Source: Sphingomonadaceae bacterium 3R27E2-A (GTDB taxonomy: Bacteria > Pseudomonadota > Alphaproteobacteria > Sphingomonadales > Sphingomonadaceae). From it: a stretch of DNA of 37,566 nucleotides. Location: contig SCNT01000042.1 of NCBI GenBank assembly GCA_005503165.1, forward strand, positions 1 through 37,566, read 5' to 3'. Shown here piece by piece: positions 1 to 8,933 of the stretch. The notes beneath the pieces are model-generated. The model was not told the origin of the DNA. It saw only the letters and a list, made by a program, of their open reading frames with translations, and did no database searches. The translations under genes were made by a program, and so were the position numbers. The stretch's first letter is position 1, and the number at the start of each line of letters is the position of its first letter.

Positions 1-105
1 GTGCAGCTACGCCCTTCGGGCTCCGCTGCACAGGCCATTGCTTACACTGCGCTCATGCGCAACAAAGCTGCTGGGCTCTAATCCCCGCTGGTGGAAACCA
101 GGGGG
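1..105. repeat. Cluster of three short inverted repeats
   Basis: Three hairpins follow one another. The first spans 1-31, with arms GTGCAGC and GCTGCAC and an inner GCCC/TTC/GGGC stem. The second spans 49-62, arms TGCGC and GCGCA with loop TCAT. The third is near 83-105, arms CTGGT and ACCAG around GGAA, extended by CCCC/GGGG across a bulged G. The reading frame of the following cyclase stays open through this stretch, but the composition looks non-coding. It may be the end of a mobile element or a repetitive palindrome that truncated the cyclase. I could not assign it to a named element. Confidence 0.4.
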
Positions 106-236
106 TCACGTCATCCGAGATCAGGTGTGGAGAATCGATCAAGTTTGAAGCCCCACGGGCGCTTGAGGCCAGTTTTCACTGGGACCCTTGGAAGTTCACC
201 AATCCCGACGTCCTGATCACCGATCCAGATGAAGCC

Positions 237-1364
237 ATGGAACTTGTTCGCCGGGAAATTCTTCGCTGCATCGGAGCGCAGATGCCGCGCGGACGGTTTT
301 ACGCCCTCGATCTTTCAGGGGGCTTGGATTCGTCGATAATCGCGGCGGGGTCCGCCACTGCTGGGCGTGAAATTCACGCGATCACGATGTTCAGCGAAGG
401 AAACGATGGGGACGAGAGGAATTTTGCAAGAAGCGTAGCCAGCCACTTACATATCTCCCTGGACGAGGGTGCGCCTGATCATCGAAGACCAGATCTTCTT
501 CATTCGGCGCGGCCGCACTTGCCCCGACCCCACTCGCGGTCCTTTGTTCAAGAAACCGATCGCATCTCCCTCGAAATGGCAACGGACCGGTCGATCGACA
601 CATTTGTCAACGGTCAGGGCGGCGACGCCGTATTCTGCCATCTGCAGAGTTCCGGACCCGCGGCGGACACCCTTCGAGCGAAAGGTCCGAGTCCAAATTT
701 TGCACGAACCGTCTTTGAGGTGGCGCGTGCAAATCAGTGCAACGCGTGGGATCTCGGCTGGAAGGCGATCAGGAAGGGATGGAAAGGCAAGCACCACGCC
801 AACTGGCGCGCGAATGATGCATTTCTTTCCAAAGATCTTCCATCCAATGAATCGCCACCTGGGCTGCCGTGGCCTCCGCCAAAAAACCGACCGCTTCCCG
901 GAAAGGTTGAACATGTTCATGGACTATACAACAGCTGCTATAACATGAATGGTTATCGGCGCTCCGATTTGATGAAGGGGATATTTCCCCTATTGTCGCA
1001 GCCCCTTGTCGAGACTTGCCTACGCATACCGACTTGGCTTTGGGTCGGCCGGGGGCGAAGTCGTTACATAGCCCGCCGAGCCATGGAGCGGGATCTTCCC
1101 GCCAAAGTCGCATGGCGGATCTCAAAAGGAGGCCTCGGCCAGTTTCAATTGCAGATGCTGCGCGAGCGACGAGTTCTCATTCGCGAAATGCTGATGGACG
1201 GACTACTCAGCGGCGCGGGTATTCTTGATCGCAGCATGATCGAACAGCAGCTGAAGGACGACCTGACATTTGGCGTGAATGATATGGGACGAATTCTCCG
1301 CCTGTGCGACGTCGAGGCTTGGTGCAGAGCATCGCCGCAAGTCACCTTGAACACCGCGCCTTAG
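237..1364 (+). CDS. Lasso peptide cyclase (asparagine-synthetase-like), 5'-truncated
   Basis: The protein has 375 residues from this ATG. The ATP-pyrophosphatase PP-loop SGGLDSS is at residues 27-33, and NGQGGDAVF near 120-130 is a second block typical of asparagine-synthetase C domains. Lasso cyclases (McjC/AtxC type) use this domain to adenylate an Asp or Glu side chain and close the macrolactam ring. Family members are about 580-600 residues with an N-terminal glutaminase-like domain, which is absent here. The same frame is open upstream of the ATG. From about position 129 it reads like cyclase linker (GESIKF, FHWDPWKF, ITDPDEA), so homology starts before the ATG and the gene was cut at its 5' end. 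There is no convincing ribosome binding site at 237. The 3' end overlaps the convergent isopeptidase gene by 23 bases. No precursor or B-protein gene is visible. It is probably non-functional. Confidence 0.75.
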   Translation: MELVRREILRCIGAQMPRGRFYALDLSGGLDSSIIAAGSATAGREIHAITMFSEGNDGDERNFARSVASHLHISLDEGAPDHRRPDLLHSARPHLPRPHSRSFVQETDRISLEMATDRSIDTFVNGQGGDAVFCHLQSSGPAADTLRAKGPSPNFARTVFEVARANQCNAWDLGWKAIRKGWKGKHHANWRANDAFLSKDLPSNESPPGLPWPPPKNRPLPGKVEHVHGLYNSCYNMNGYRRSDLMKGIFPLLSQPLVETCLRIPTWLWVGRGRSRYIARRAMERDLPAKVAWRISKGGLGQFQLQMLRERRVLIREMLMDGLLSGAGILDRSMIEQQLKDDLTFGVNDMGRILRLCDVEAWCRASPQVTLNTAP

Positions 1365-3468
1365 GCAATCGCCGCCAGTCGTCGAGTTCCATGAGCGTTC
1401 GTCTGAAAACGGCCTGACGATGAACCGGCTGCCATTTCACATGATACTCATCGGGGAAAATGAACATTGTCACATCACGGCCGAATTGCCGCAGCGCCCG
1501 AAGGGAGGCAGTGGCCAGGCGCGCTTCCCGATCCGCGCTCTGAATTATAATCTTCGCGCACACGCGGCTTGCGTTCATCGCGAGACTGACGCGCTTCCAA
1601 CTCGATTTGTGCTGTTCCCAAGGCAGTGGATATTCATTCGTGCGCAAAATGCTCGCATAGGCTTCCCCAACACCGGTCTCCAAAATGCTCGGGTCTTCAC
1701 AGCATGAGCTAATGAGCGCCAGCGAGAATATATCGGCATGGATTAGCGCATATGTCGCGGTGGACGCGCCATCGCTGAGTCCCGTGATCGCGATATGGTC
1801 GGCATCGATCGGGTGCGTGTCAGCCGCCAGCTTGATTCCGCGCATAAGAGAATCGTGAACGCTCGCACGATCGGTCCACGCGTTCGCGATGTGCCGTCGG
1901 GATACCGATCGGTCGGCGCGAGACATCGCGGTCCGGTAGTCGAGCGGACGGTCAAAACTCAGGACGGCAAAGCCTTTCGCCGCGATAGCCTGAATCGGAT
2001 ATTCGTCGCCAGTTCCGCCTCTGAGAAAGCCGCGACTGCTGTACTGCACGACAACAAGTGGCAAACGCTCATCGTGCCGAGCGTCCGGTGGAAGCACGAG
2101 ATCGCCAAACGTTTCGATTCCATATTTGTTGGTCCAACGCAGGCGGGTCACTGTTCCGAGCCTGCGCGCGATCCATTCGGGGTTGAGCTCGATAAGTTGA
2201 TGGATTTTTCCCGACCTCAGATCGATTTCAACGATGTCGCGGGGTTGAAGAGAAGCTTCTCGGGCGCAAACCAAAAGGAGTTGAAAATCACATCCGCGGA
2301 TCGCGTCGTCTGTTGTGAGGATATTCGTCAGCTTGTTCTCACCCAGAGCCCATCGATAAATGCCGGTTCGCGCTGCGGCGAACCCTTCTCGGCGCATGAA
2401 GACAATTTCGTCGGCTCCCGGAACCGTCCATGCCGCTGCGACGCGGGCGCATTCCTTAAATTGGCAAACTATATTTTTGTCGCCGACCCTCGCCGCGAGT
2501 TGTCGATGGTCGATGATCGCAACAGCGGCGCCTTTGCGCGTCGGAGCGCGGCCTGCCTCCTCCGCCATTCTATCCTGCTGTGATGCACTGCCGGACCCAC
2601 CGAACGTATCGGCCTCTCCGATCATGACAAAACGTTCGACTTCCGCAGGTGTCTCGCGTGGATATGGCGTGAGCTCGGCAAGCGGCCAAAATCGCTCGTC
2701 GAATTGGAAACCGCTTCGCCCCTCGGTTTGCAGTCGTTCTATGGCAGCGGCGTGATTTTCCCGTTGTCGATAGCGCAACTGCGATGCGTCATCTGACCAG
2801 GCGAAGTCGGCGACGTCGAAACGCCCGTCAGAGATACTTCTCGTGCCACCTTCGGACAGCGCGGTCACGAAAAGTCGCGTGATTCCTTCTTCTCGTTTCA
2901 GGAAGGCCAGCCACTTGCCATCTTTTGACCATTTCGGCGTCAAAGGTTCCGGAGTGCCGGTGGGGAAGCCCTCGAGACCGTAGAGCGTAATCGTCCGGCG
3001 CACGTAGTCGCCGCCCATGTCGACAATGCGCGGCGCAGTTCGAACATTGCCGAGATCATAAATCAGCAGGGCTTGGCAGTAGCTGTTGGAGACGGGGTCC
3101 GCCTGTCGAAGCTGGATTGCCAGATATCTTCCGTCGGGCGACACAGCAAAGCCGCCCGGGTCTGCCTCAGACGCATCCATCTTTCCGAAATCGCGGAGGC
3201 GAATGATATCATCCGCCTCCACACTTCGTGCTATCGATTGCGATGCGACCGGAGGAACTATCGTCGGACATGACGGGCTTGTGTCCCTCGCTGATTGCAA
3301 GTCGACGCCGGTCGCATTCGTAGCCACAACTTGCAGAGCGGGCGCCGTCGGTGGCAGCGGCGCAGCTTGTGAGAAAGCCGCACCCGGCAGCGCTGCGGTA
3401 GTAAGGAAAATTAACGTGAACGCGCGGTTCGCCGATCGCCGCGCGATGCATTCCATGACGAGGGCCAT
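1342..3468 (-). CDS. Lasso peptide isopeptidase, S9 prolyl-oligopeptidase family
   Basis: 708 residues. An N-terminal signal peptide (about 1-34, ending near GAAFSQA) indicates export. A beta-propeller-like region (about 100-440) is followed by an alpha/beta-hydrolase domain. The nucleophile elbow GLSDG places the catalytic Ser at residue 565, and FPDEYH places a likely catalytic His at residue 676. In sphingomonad and Caulobacter lasso clusters (AtxE family) such enzymes cleave the macrolactam isopeptide bond and linearise the peptide. The position directly behind a TonB receptor and beside a lasso cyclase supports that reading over a generic dipeptidyl peptidase. The start overlaps the receptor stop as TAATG, which implies translational coupling. 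Confidence 0.82.
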   Translation of the reverse strand: MALVMECIARRSANRAFTLIFLTTAALPGAAFSQAAPLPPTAPALQVVATNATGVDLQSARDTSPSCPTIVPPVASQSIARSVEADDIIRLRDFGKMDASEADPGGFAVSPDGRYLAIQLRQADPVSNSYCQALLIYDLGNVRTAPRIVDMGGDYVRRTITLYGLEGFPTGTPEPLTPKWSKDGKWLAFLKREEGITRLFVTALSEGGTRSISDGRFDVADFAWSDDASQLRYRQRENHAAAIERLQTEGRSGFQFDERFWPLAELTPYPRETPAEVERFVMIGEADTFGGSGSASQQDRMAEEAGRAPTRKGAAVAIIDHRQLAARVGDKNIVCQFKECARVAAAWTVPGADEIVFMRREGFAAARTGIYRWALGENKLTNILTTDDAIRGCDFQLLLVCAREASLQPRDIVEIDLRSGKIHQLIELNPEWIARRLGTVTRLRWTNKYGIETFGDLVLPPDARHDERLPLVVVQYSSRGFLRGGTGDEYPIQAIAAKGFAVLSFDRPLDYRTAMSRADRSVSRRHIANAWTDRASVHDSLMRGIKLAADTHPIDADHIAITGLSDGASTATYALIHADIFSLALISSCCEDPSILETGVGEAYASILRTNEYPLPWEQHKSSWKRVSLAMNASRVCAKIIIQSADREARLATASLRALRQFGRDVTMFIFPDEYHVKWQPVHRQAVFRRTLMELDDWRRLPKARCSR

Positions 3469-6038
3469 TAGAAAGACTGCGATAGCGACAACGCGACAAA
3501 GCGCCCCATTGGGGAATAATTGGTCGAGTCATAGGGTTCCGTGAAGGGTGCCGGCGCCAAATAGGGGGGCCGCTTGTCGAACAGATTCTCGACGCTGAGA
3601 CCGATACGGAAACCGTTCGGAAAGCCGCCGGAAGTGGACGTTCGATAGCTGAGCGAAAGATCGACGGTGAACATTGATCGCCCGTCAATCGGGAGCGCCG
3701 CACGACGATCTTCGACGCCTCCAATATAGTTGAAATAGACGAATGCTTCGGCGGAATTCCCTTCCCAACCGACACTGGCGCGCGATCGAAAATGGGGTGG
3801 GTTCCAGATCGTTCCGGCAAGGTCAAAATAGGGGAAAGCTGATCCGTTCTTCTGGCGGCTGCGAAGCCAACTGCCATTCAACGCTGTGACCAGCGCGCCG
3901 TCGTGCAGATCCAGGCGATAGGACAAATTGACATCCACGCCCTCGATTTTTTGCGCCGCGACATTCATATTTCTGTTGTCGATGAGGTACAGGACCGACG
4001 CCGGGTCGTAGGCCCCGGCGGTATAATTGAGGAAGCCGCCGGACGCGCCATTGATGGCTGCCTGGAGCGCCACTTCGCTGGGATTCAGTGTGACATAGTT
4101 CGCATAATTCGGACTGAGTGCTTCGGGGTAAAACCCGATTGGAGTGCGAACACGGTCGATATATTTCACCCGGAAGTAGGACAGGTCCGCGTTAAGCCCC
4201 GGCAACGACTTGGGGTGAAAGGCGACCGTCGCAGTCCAGGTTGTGGCTCGCTCCGGCCGCAATGATGTGGAACCGCCATCAAGATAGAGGGCTGATTCAT
4301 CTGGTGCAGCGTCGCTCCTCCCAAAATATGTCAGCGGAAGGAGGTACGCATATTGCGTCTGATAAATGGACGCGAGGGTGGGAGCTTTGAACGAACGCCC
4401 CCAGGAGAATTTCAGGTCGACGGCATTATTTGGGCTGTAAATCAGGCCGATCTTCGGCGTTGTGACGCTACCGCTATAATTGTACCGGTCGTAGCGGCCG
4501 GCTACCGAGATCGTCAGTGCCTTTGCGAATGCCGTTTCGTTCAGCCCTGAAATGACCGGGATCTGGATTTCGCCGAATGCGTAGGTATCGCTCTGATCCC
4601 CTCCAGTTGTGACGAATTGATCTCCGTTCGCCGACGATCTCCCGTGAACGCGATAGCGATTTTTCCGGTAGCCGGCGCCCAGCACCGCCCGCACATCCCC
4701 TGCGGGCAACGACAGCGCTGAGCCTTCCAGATAGGCTTCAACGGCGTGGAGCGAATGGCAGTAACAAAAGTCTTCGCGGAGGAATACGGTGCCGTTCGAT
4801 GACGACGCGGTTTGGCGCCGATTCCGACTTCTCGCATAGGTGCTCGCGACCGAAAGCGACCAGTTGTCATCGACGGGGATGGTCAGAGACGGGCTGATCG
4901 AAAGCGAGCGATCGGTCGTATGGGAGACGCTAAGGATGTTATTCGTGTTGTAGCTCCCGTCCATGGCCCGATCCACGAAGGTAGCGTCGAGACTGAAGCG
5001 CACATCATCGAACAGGCTTTGTGACCCGCTTACGAGCGCGGAGTGCACGCGCTGCCCTTTGATCAGCGGATAAGGTTCCGGGAGATAGTTGGTATAGTCC
5101 CGATCCTCTGCATCCACCTCCTCATTTCGGCGAAAACCATATGCGACGAGCAGGTTACCGCTCTGCCACTGCTTGCCAGCCACGATCTGATAAAGCTGCG
5201 AAGTGCCGCCTCCATCGGTTGCCGTGCCGACGCGCGCGTTAGCGGTAACGCCGTCAAAGGAACGCCGCAAAATGACGTTCACGACGCCAGCCACCGCATC
5301 GGAACCATAAAGCGCCGATGAGCCGTCAGGAATGATTTCGACGCGCTCGATGGCTTCAGTCGGGATACCGGAAATATCGATGCCCTGCGCCGAACCCCCA
5401 AAAGACAATCTGTGACCGTTCAGAAGGGTGAGCGTTGCATCGGCTCCGAGGCCGCGCAAGTTGACGGCGGAACCTCCGGTCACATTATCGTTAGTATTTG
5501 CACCAGAGCGAGCGCCCTTCCCGACCCCCGGGTTTTGGCCCCCGCCGAAATTTTGCGGGATCGATCTCACGGCTTCGCCAAGATCACCAAACCCGGCTCG
5601 CTGAATATCGCCGCGATCAATTCTGATCTCGGGCGATGCAAGTCGCGCGCCTTTGATGCGCGATCCCGTAACGGTGATCTCCTGCTCGGCTGTCTCGACT
5701 TGGTCCGGAGAACGCGGTGTACCGGCCCGGCCGATTATAATCGCACTTTTCGTATTTCGGACGACCAGACCGGATCCCTCGATCAGACGCCTGACGGCTT
5801 CCTCAGGAGTGAAGTTTCCCGCCAACCGCGGCGCCTTTCGCTGTCGGACGTCTTCATTGTCGAAGACGATGTTTGTGCCGGAAATTCGGCGCACTGTATT
5901 CAGCGCGGAAGACAGATCCTGGGCAGGAAGATCATAGCTGGCGGTGATGGCGGACTCAGCAGCGATCGCTGAAGCAACCGGCACAAAGCTGGTGGTCGCG
6001 GCGAGCACGAAGCCCGCCACGCTGTAACGAAATTGCAT
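3468..6038 (-). CDS. TonB-dependent receptor with N-terminal STN signalling domain
   Basis: 856 residues. A signal peptide (about 1-27, ending ASAIAAE) is followed by a secretin/TonB short N-terminal (STN) domain at about 30-105. Next come a TonB-box-like EITVTGSR near 118, a plug domain to about 260, and a beta-barrel ending in the outer-membrane signature LSLSQSF. The STN domain marks a transducer of the FecA type. When ligand binds, it signals through the FecR-like and FecI-like proteins encoded upstream. The likely ligand is a lasso peptide, inferred from the coupled isopeptidase gene rather than from the barrel sequence. It starts 93 bases downstream of the fecR-like stop and reads into the isopeptidase. 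Confidence 0.85.
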   Translation of the reverse strand: MQFRYSVAGFVLAATTSFVPVASAIAAESAITASYDLPAQDLSSALNTVRRISGTNIVFDNEDVRQRKAPRLAGNFTPEEAVRRLIEGSGLVVRNTKSAIIIGRAGTPRSPDQVETAEQEITVTGSRIKGARLASPEIRIDRGDIQRAGFGDLGEAVRSIPQNFGGGQNPGVGKGARSGANTNDNVTGGSAVNLRGLGADATLTLLNGHRLSFGGSAQGIDISGIPTEAIERVEIIPDGSSALYGSDAVAGVVNVILRRSFDGVTANARVGTATDGGGTSQLYQIVAGKQWQSGNLLVAYGFRRNEEVDAEDRDYTNYLPEPYPLIKGQRVHSALVSGSQSLFDDVRFSLDATFVDRAMDGSYNTNNILSVSHTTDRSLSISPSLTIPVDDNWSLSVASTYARSRNRRQTASSSNGTVFLREDFCYCHSLHAVEAYLEGSALSLPAGDVRAVLGAGYRKNRYRVHGRSSANGDQFVTTGGDQSDTYAFGEIQIPVISGLNETAFAKALTISVAGRYDRYNYSGSVTTPKIGLIYSPNNAVDLKFSWGRSFKAPTLASIYQTQYAYLLPLTYFGRSDAAPDESALYLDGGSTSLRPERATTWTATVAFHPKSLPGLNADLSYFRVKYIDRVRTPIGFYPEALSPNYANYVTLNPSEVALQAAINGASGGFLNYTAGAYDPASVLYLIDNRNMNVAAQKIEGVDVNLSYRLDLHDGALVTALNGSWLRSRQKNGSAFPYFDLAGTIWNPPHFRSRASVGWEGNSAEAFVYFNYIGGVEDRRAALPIDGRSMFTVDLSLSYRTSTSGGFPNGFRIGLSVENLFDKRPPYLAPAPFTEPYDSTNYSPMGRFVALSLSQSF

Positions 6039-6130
6039 GGACTCTCCCCTCAGTACAGCCAGGCGAGTTCTTGCCCGTGCCTACAGGGTATGAGCGTTGC
6101 GCACGCTGCGCAGGGTAGTCGAAGGAAGCG

Positions 6131-7141
6131 TTATTTCTGCGGATCGCCTAAAATAATGCGGTTCCCGCTCCGCGTTATCTGCAGATCGTAAAGATTCGAC
6201 AGATTCTCAGCGAGCAATTCCGGGTCATCGATCCCGTTTAGCCCAGACACGATGCGCGGCGCGATGGCGGGGTCTTCAAGGTAGATTTTAGTCGCTGATC
6301 GATTGTTCACTCTGGCTATGAGATCTGCAACGCGCGCTTCCTGCGCTTCGGACACGCCCTCCGTCCAGTCGGCTTCCGTTCCTCGTTTTTGAACACTTGC
6401 CGAGTTGCCCGAACCTTCGATCGCATAGCGGAGCTCGTCACCTGGCTCGAGCCGGATCGGTTCAGCCTTCCCTGCCGACTGCGCTCGGCGAACGTCAATG
6501 GCGCCCCGCAGGAGATGAATCTCCACCGTGCGCTTGTCGCGAAAAGCTACGTCAAAGACAGTTCCCACGGCAACGATCTCGCTGTCGCCCGCGTCAACGA
6601 CAAACGGACGTTCTTCGTGCGCGACATCGAAGCGCGCTCGGCCGCGGCCTAGTCGTAGACGGCGCTCGCCAGATCGAAACCATGCTCGGATCGTGGTGTC
6701 ACCGTCCAAGGTCAGGCGAGACCCATCCGGAAGTGAAAACTCGCGCACCTCGCCAGCTTCGGTCGAATATTGGAGCGATGCGTCCGCGTGGCCCTGCGCC
6801 ATTTGTGTCGTATCCGCTTCCGGCCAGAAGGCTGGTGCTCCGCTCGCGCGCCATGCGACGAAGCCTATGAGCGCCATGCATCCGATTACGGTGATCCAGA
6901 CGCGTTTGGCCGTCCCGCGCACCGGCTTGGGCGGCGGCAGGTTTTCCCAATCGACGCGCTTGCCGGCGGAATGAAGGCCAGCGATGCGATTATAGGTCGC
7001 GCGATGCAGCGCACCACGCGCGAGCCATCGCTTAAATTCCCGCTCGTCTTCCTCACTCACATTCTCATCGTTCATGATAACGAACCATTCGCCGGCCTCG
7101 CGGCGGAGCTGATCTTGCTCATAGCGATGTGTTTCAGCCAT
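6131..7141 (-). CDS. FecR-family anti-sigma factor
   Basis: 336 residues. The N-terminal cytoplasmic anti-sigma segment carries the DUF4880-type motif EFKRWLARG (about 35-43). A single transmembrane helix at about 81-98 is followed by the periplasmic FecR domain (about 120-225; SLPDGSRLTLDGDTTI is typical). The C-terminal region resembles DUF4974/STN-like folds (about 265-336). The family holds an ECF sigma factor inactive until the partner TonB receptor signals across the outer membrane. Its start overlaps the sigma gene by 8 bases, so the two are co-translated, and the receptor gene follows after 92 bases. Confidence 0.85.
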   Translation of the reverse strand: MAETHRYEQDQLRREAGEWFVIMNDENVSEEDEREFKRWLARGALHRATYNRIAGLHSAGKRVDWENLPPPKPVRGTAKRVWITVIGCMALIGFVAWRASGAPAFWPEADTTQMAQGHADASLQYSTEAGEVREFSLPDGSRLTLDGDTTIRAWFRSGERRLRLGRGRARFDVAHEERPFVVDAGDSEIVAVGTVFDVAFRDKRTVEIHLLRGAIDVRRAQSAGKAEPIRLEPGDELRYAIEGSGNSASVQKRGTEADWTEGVSEAQEARVADLIARVNNRSATKIYLEDPAIAPRIVSGLNGIDDPELLAENLSNLYDLQITRSGNRIILGDPQK

Positions 7142-7682
7142 TGGCGTTCACCCTGTGATCGAGATAGAGCAGTGCCTTCTTCATATGGTATTTGACACCG
7201 TCAACGGTGATACCGAGCTTCTCGGCGATCTCCTGATAGGTCAGTTCTTCCTGCCGATGGAGCCGGAATACTTCCCGCGTTCGCGATGGAAGTTCTGAAA
7301 GCGCCTCCTCGTAGCGGCGCATGAAATCCGACGCCTCCATCATCCATTCCTGTTCCGGATCGACCCACAACTCGTGGGCCTCGTCCACCGGGACATGGTT
7401 TGCTCGATCATGGGCGCGGGGACGCCGCGTGCGCTCCCACAACAGACTTCGGGCAATCGTGCGGAGATAGGCAGCGGGGGTGCGCACCTTAGACCTAGGG
7501 CGCGCCTCGACGAAATTGACAAATGTGTCCTGAACAAGGTCGTGCACCTCATCTTGGTTCCGGATCGATCGGCGGAAGAGGCGTGCGAGGCGCGGCGCCT
7601 CCGACCGGAACAACCGGTCGATCAACCGATCATTTTCGCCGGTTTCCGGCACAGGGGCGCGATCATTATCGGATCGGTTCAT
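7134..7682 (-). CDS. FecI-type ECF RNA polymerase sigma factor
   Basis: 182 residues from the ATG at 7682. The frame is open further upstream to 7829, but that extension lacks sigma-like sequence. Region 2 is seen as DEVHDLVQDTFVNFVE, and region 4 as LPSRTREVF followed by the helix-turn-helix LTYQEIAEKLGITVDGVKYH. With the FecR-like and STN-receptor genes it forms a cell-surface signalling cascade. The expected target is the receptor-isopeptidase unit. It is the first gene of the block, so it probably drives its own locus. The ribosome binding site is weak, so the start is moderately uncertain. Confidence 0.83.
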   Translation of the reverse strand: MNRSDNDRAPVPETGENDRLIDRLFRSEAPRLARLFRRSIRNQDEVHDLVQDTFVNFVEARPRSKVRTPAAYLRTIARSLLWERTRRPRAHDRANHVPVDEAHELWVDPEQEWMMEASDFMRRYEEALSELPSRTREVFRLHRQEELTYQEIAEKLGITVDGVKYHMKKALLYLDHRVNANG

Positions 7683-7928
7683 GCCGCAATACCCGCTGCA
7701 GAACGCCGCGTGCGCCGAGACGAGGTCTGAAGATTTGGTGGCATGGAATTGAAAGCCGATCAGCAAAGCATGACGCAGCATTGCCCGTGTGCAGGCCAAT
7801 TGCGTAACGATGTGACGGCCGACCCGCATAGTCGGGCGTTTGTAGATCAGGAGACGGGTTCACCCATCCCCTTCGCGCATCATGACGAGGGTAGCTTGTC
7901 GTTGCAACAGCAGAATTTACGCCGCGCC

Positions 7929-7950
7929 CGCTCAGCACCGGTCCTGAGCG
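7929..7950. terminator. Stem-loop after the NTase-HEPN gene
   Basis: A 7-bp stem CGCTCAG/CTGAGCG encloses an 8-base loop, 22 bases past the NTase-HEPN stop. No T-run follows on the minus strand, so termination is uncertain. Confidence 0.3.
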
Positions 7951-7971
7951 TGGCAACCGTCCGGCACAGGA

Positions 7972-8904
7972 TCAGATATTGCCCGACTCTGACGCGGCAG
8001 CGCGTTCGAGCTCAGCCAGTTTCTCGGTGCAGATTTCCCGGACGATCGCGCTCAGCTCCTGCACGCGCTCGCCCAGCCATGCGAGATCTTCCGCGCTGAT
8101 CCGATAATGTTTCGAATAGCGGGCTTTGACATAGGCGTCCTTCAAGAGGCTGAAGCGGCGGCGCGACTGCCTGTCGTCGTCGGGCCAGACATGGACGAGG
8201 CGCCGGTCGACCTTCCTCGCCTGGTTGCGGAGATTTTCCAGATTATGGCTGTGCGGCGTGTACAGCGTGCAGGTCAGCAGCAACGTGTGATAGAGACGCT
8301 CAGTAGCCTGATGCAGCTGAAACGCGGCATTCTTTCGAAACCCTTGATTTTGAGCAGCTTCGAACATGGCAAAGAACTCGCCGGCGCTCGGGTACCATTC
8401 GTCAAAATATTCGCGTGCCAGCGCGAGCGCATCCGCAGGGCGCTTGGGTCGTGGCGTCGCGAGCTCGCTGTCGTCCGATTGATACAGCGCAACCGCATCC
8501 TTGACGACGTCCAAGAAAAAGAAGCGTCCATCGGCGAGATTATTATTCACCTCTTGGAGCGTGTGGACGATCAGGCTCACCGGATGACGCAGCCGGTGAA
8601 GAACCATATAATCGCGCGCCAGCCGGTTCTCGAGATGATACCAATATTCGTGATCGGTAAGTTCGACCTGATTGACGATGACGAGGATGTCATAGTCCGA
8701 GACATAGCCCTTCTCGGTGTGCGGCTCGTATATCCCCTCGCCGCGCGCCATCGAGCCATAGAGAATGACTTTCAGGATCCGGCCAGCCTTGCGTTCGCCG
8801 TTCGCGAGCTTGTGGGCATCTTCGAATTCTTCGAAAATCGCCTGCACGATGGCCTCGAGTTCGCGCTGGCCGCGGGCGGGAAGGTGCGTAATGTCCGTGC
8901 GCAT
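7972..8904 (-). CDS. Nucleotidyltransferase-HEPN fusion protein
   Basis: 310 residues from the ATG at 8904, which has an AGGAAG ribosome binding site seven bases upstream. An earlier in-frame ATG at 8934 overlaps the upstream stop as TGATG and cannot be excluded. The N-terminal half is a polymerase-beta-type nucleotidyltransferase, with LYGSMARGEG followed by the metal-binding pair in SDYDILV. The C-terminal half is alpha-helical and HEPN-like (AAFQLHQATERLYHTLLL, then ARYSKHYRI). Separate MNT and HEPN proteins form toxin-antitoxin pairs in which the NTase AMPylates the HEPN RNase. Here both domains are in one chain. I do not see a fully convincing R-x4-6-H RNase motif. The function is unknown, with defence or element maintenance possible. 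Confidence 0.72.
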   Translation of the reverse strand: MRTDITHLPARGQRELEAIVQAIFEEFEDAHKLANGERKAGRILKVILYGSMARGEGIYEPHTEKGYVSDYDILVIVNQVELTDHEYWYHLENRLARDYMVLHRLRHPVSLIVHTLQEVNNNLADGRFFFLDVVKDAVALYQSDDSELATPRPKRPADALALAREYFDEWYPSAGEFFAMFEAAQNQGFRKNAAFQLHQATERLYHTLLLTCTLYTPHSHNLENLRNQARKVDRRLVHVWPDDDRQSRRRFSLLKDAYVKARYSKHYRISAEDLAWLGERVQELSAIVREICTEKLAELERAAASESGNI

Positions 8905-8933
8905 GACAATTCTTCCTGCATGACTGGGGGCCA

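Noticed and set aside
60..120. tRNA-like anticodon arm and long variable arm near 72-105
   Set aside because: No acceptor stem, D-arm or proper T-loop could be paired around it. It is better described as adjacent palindromes.
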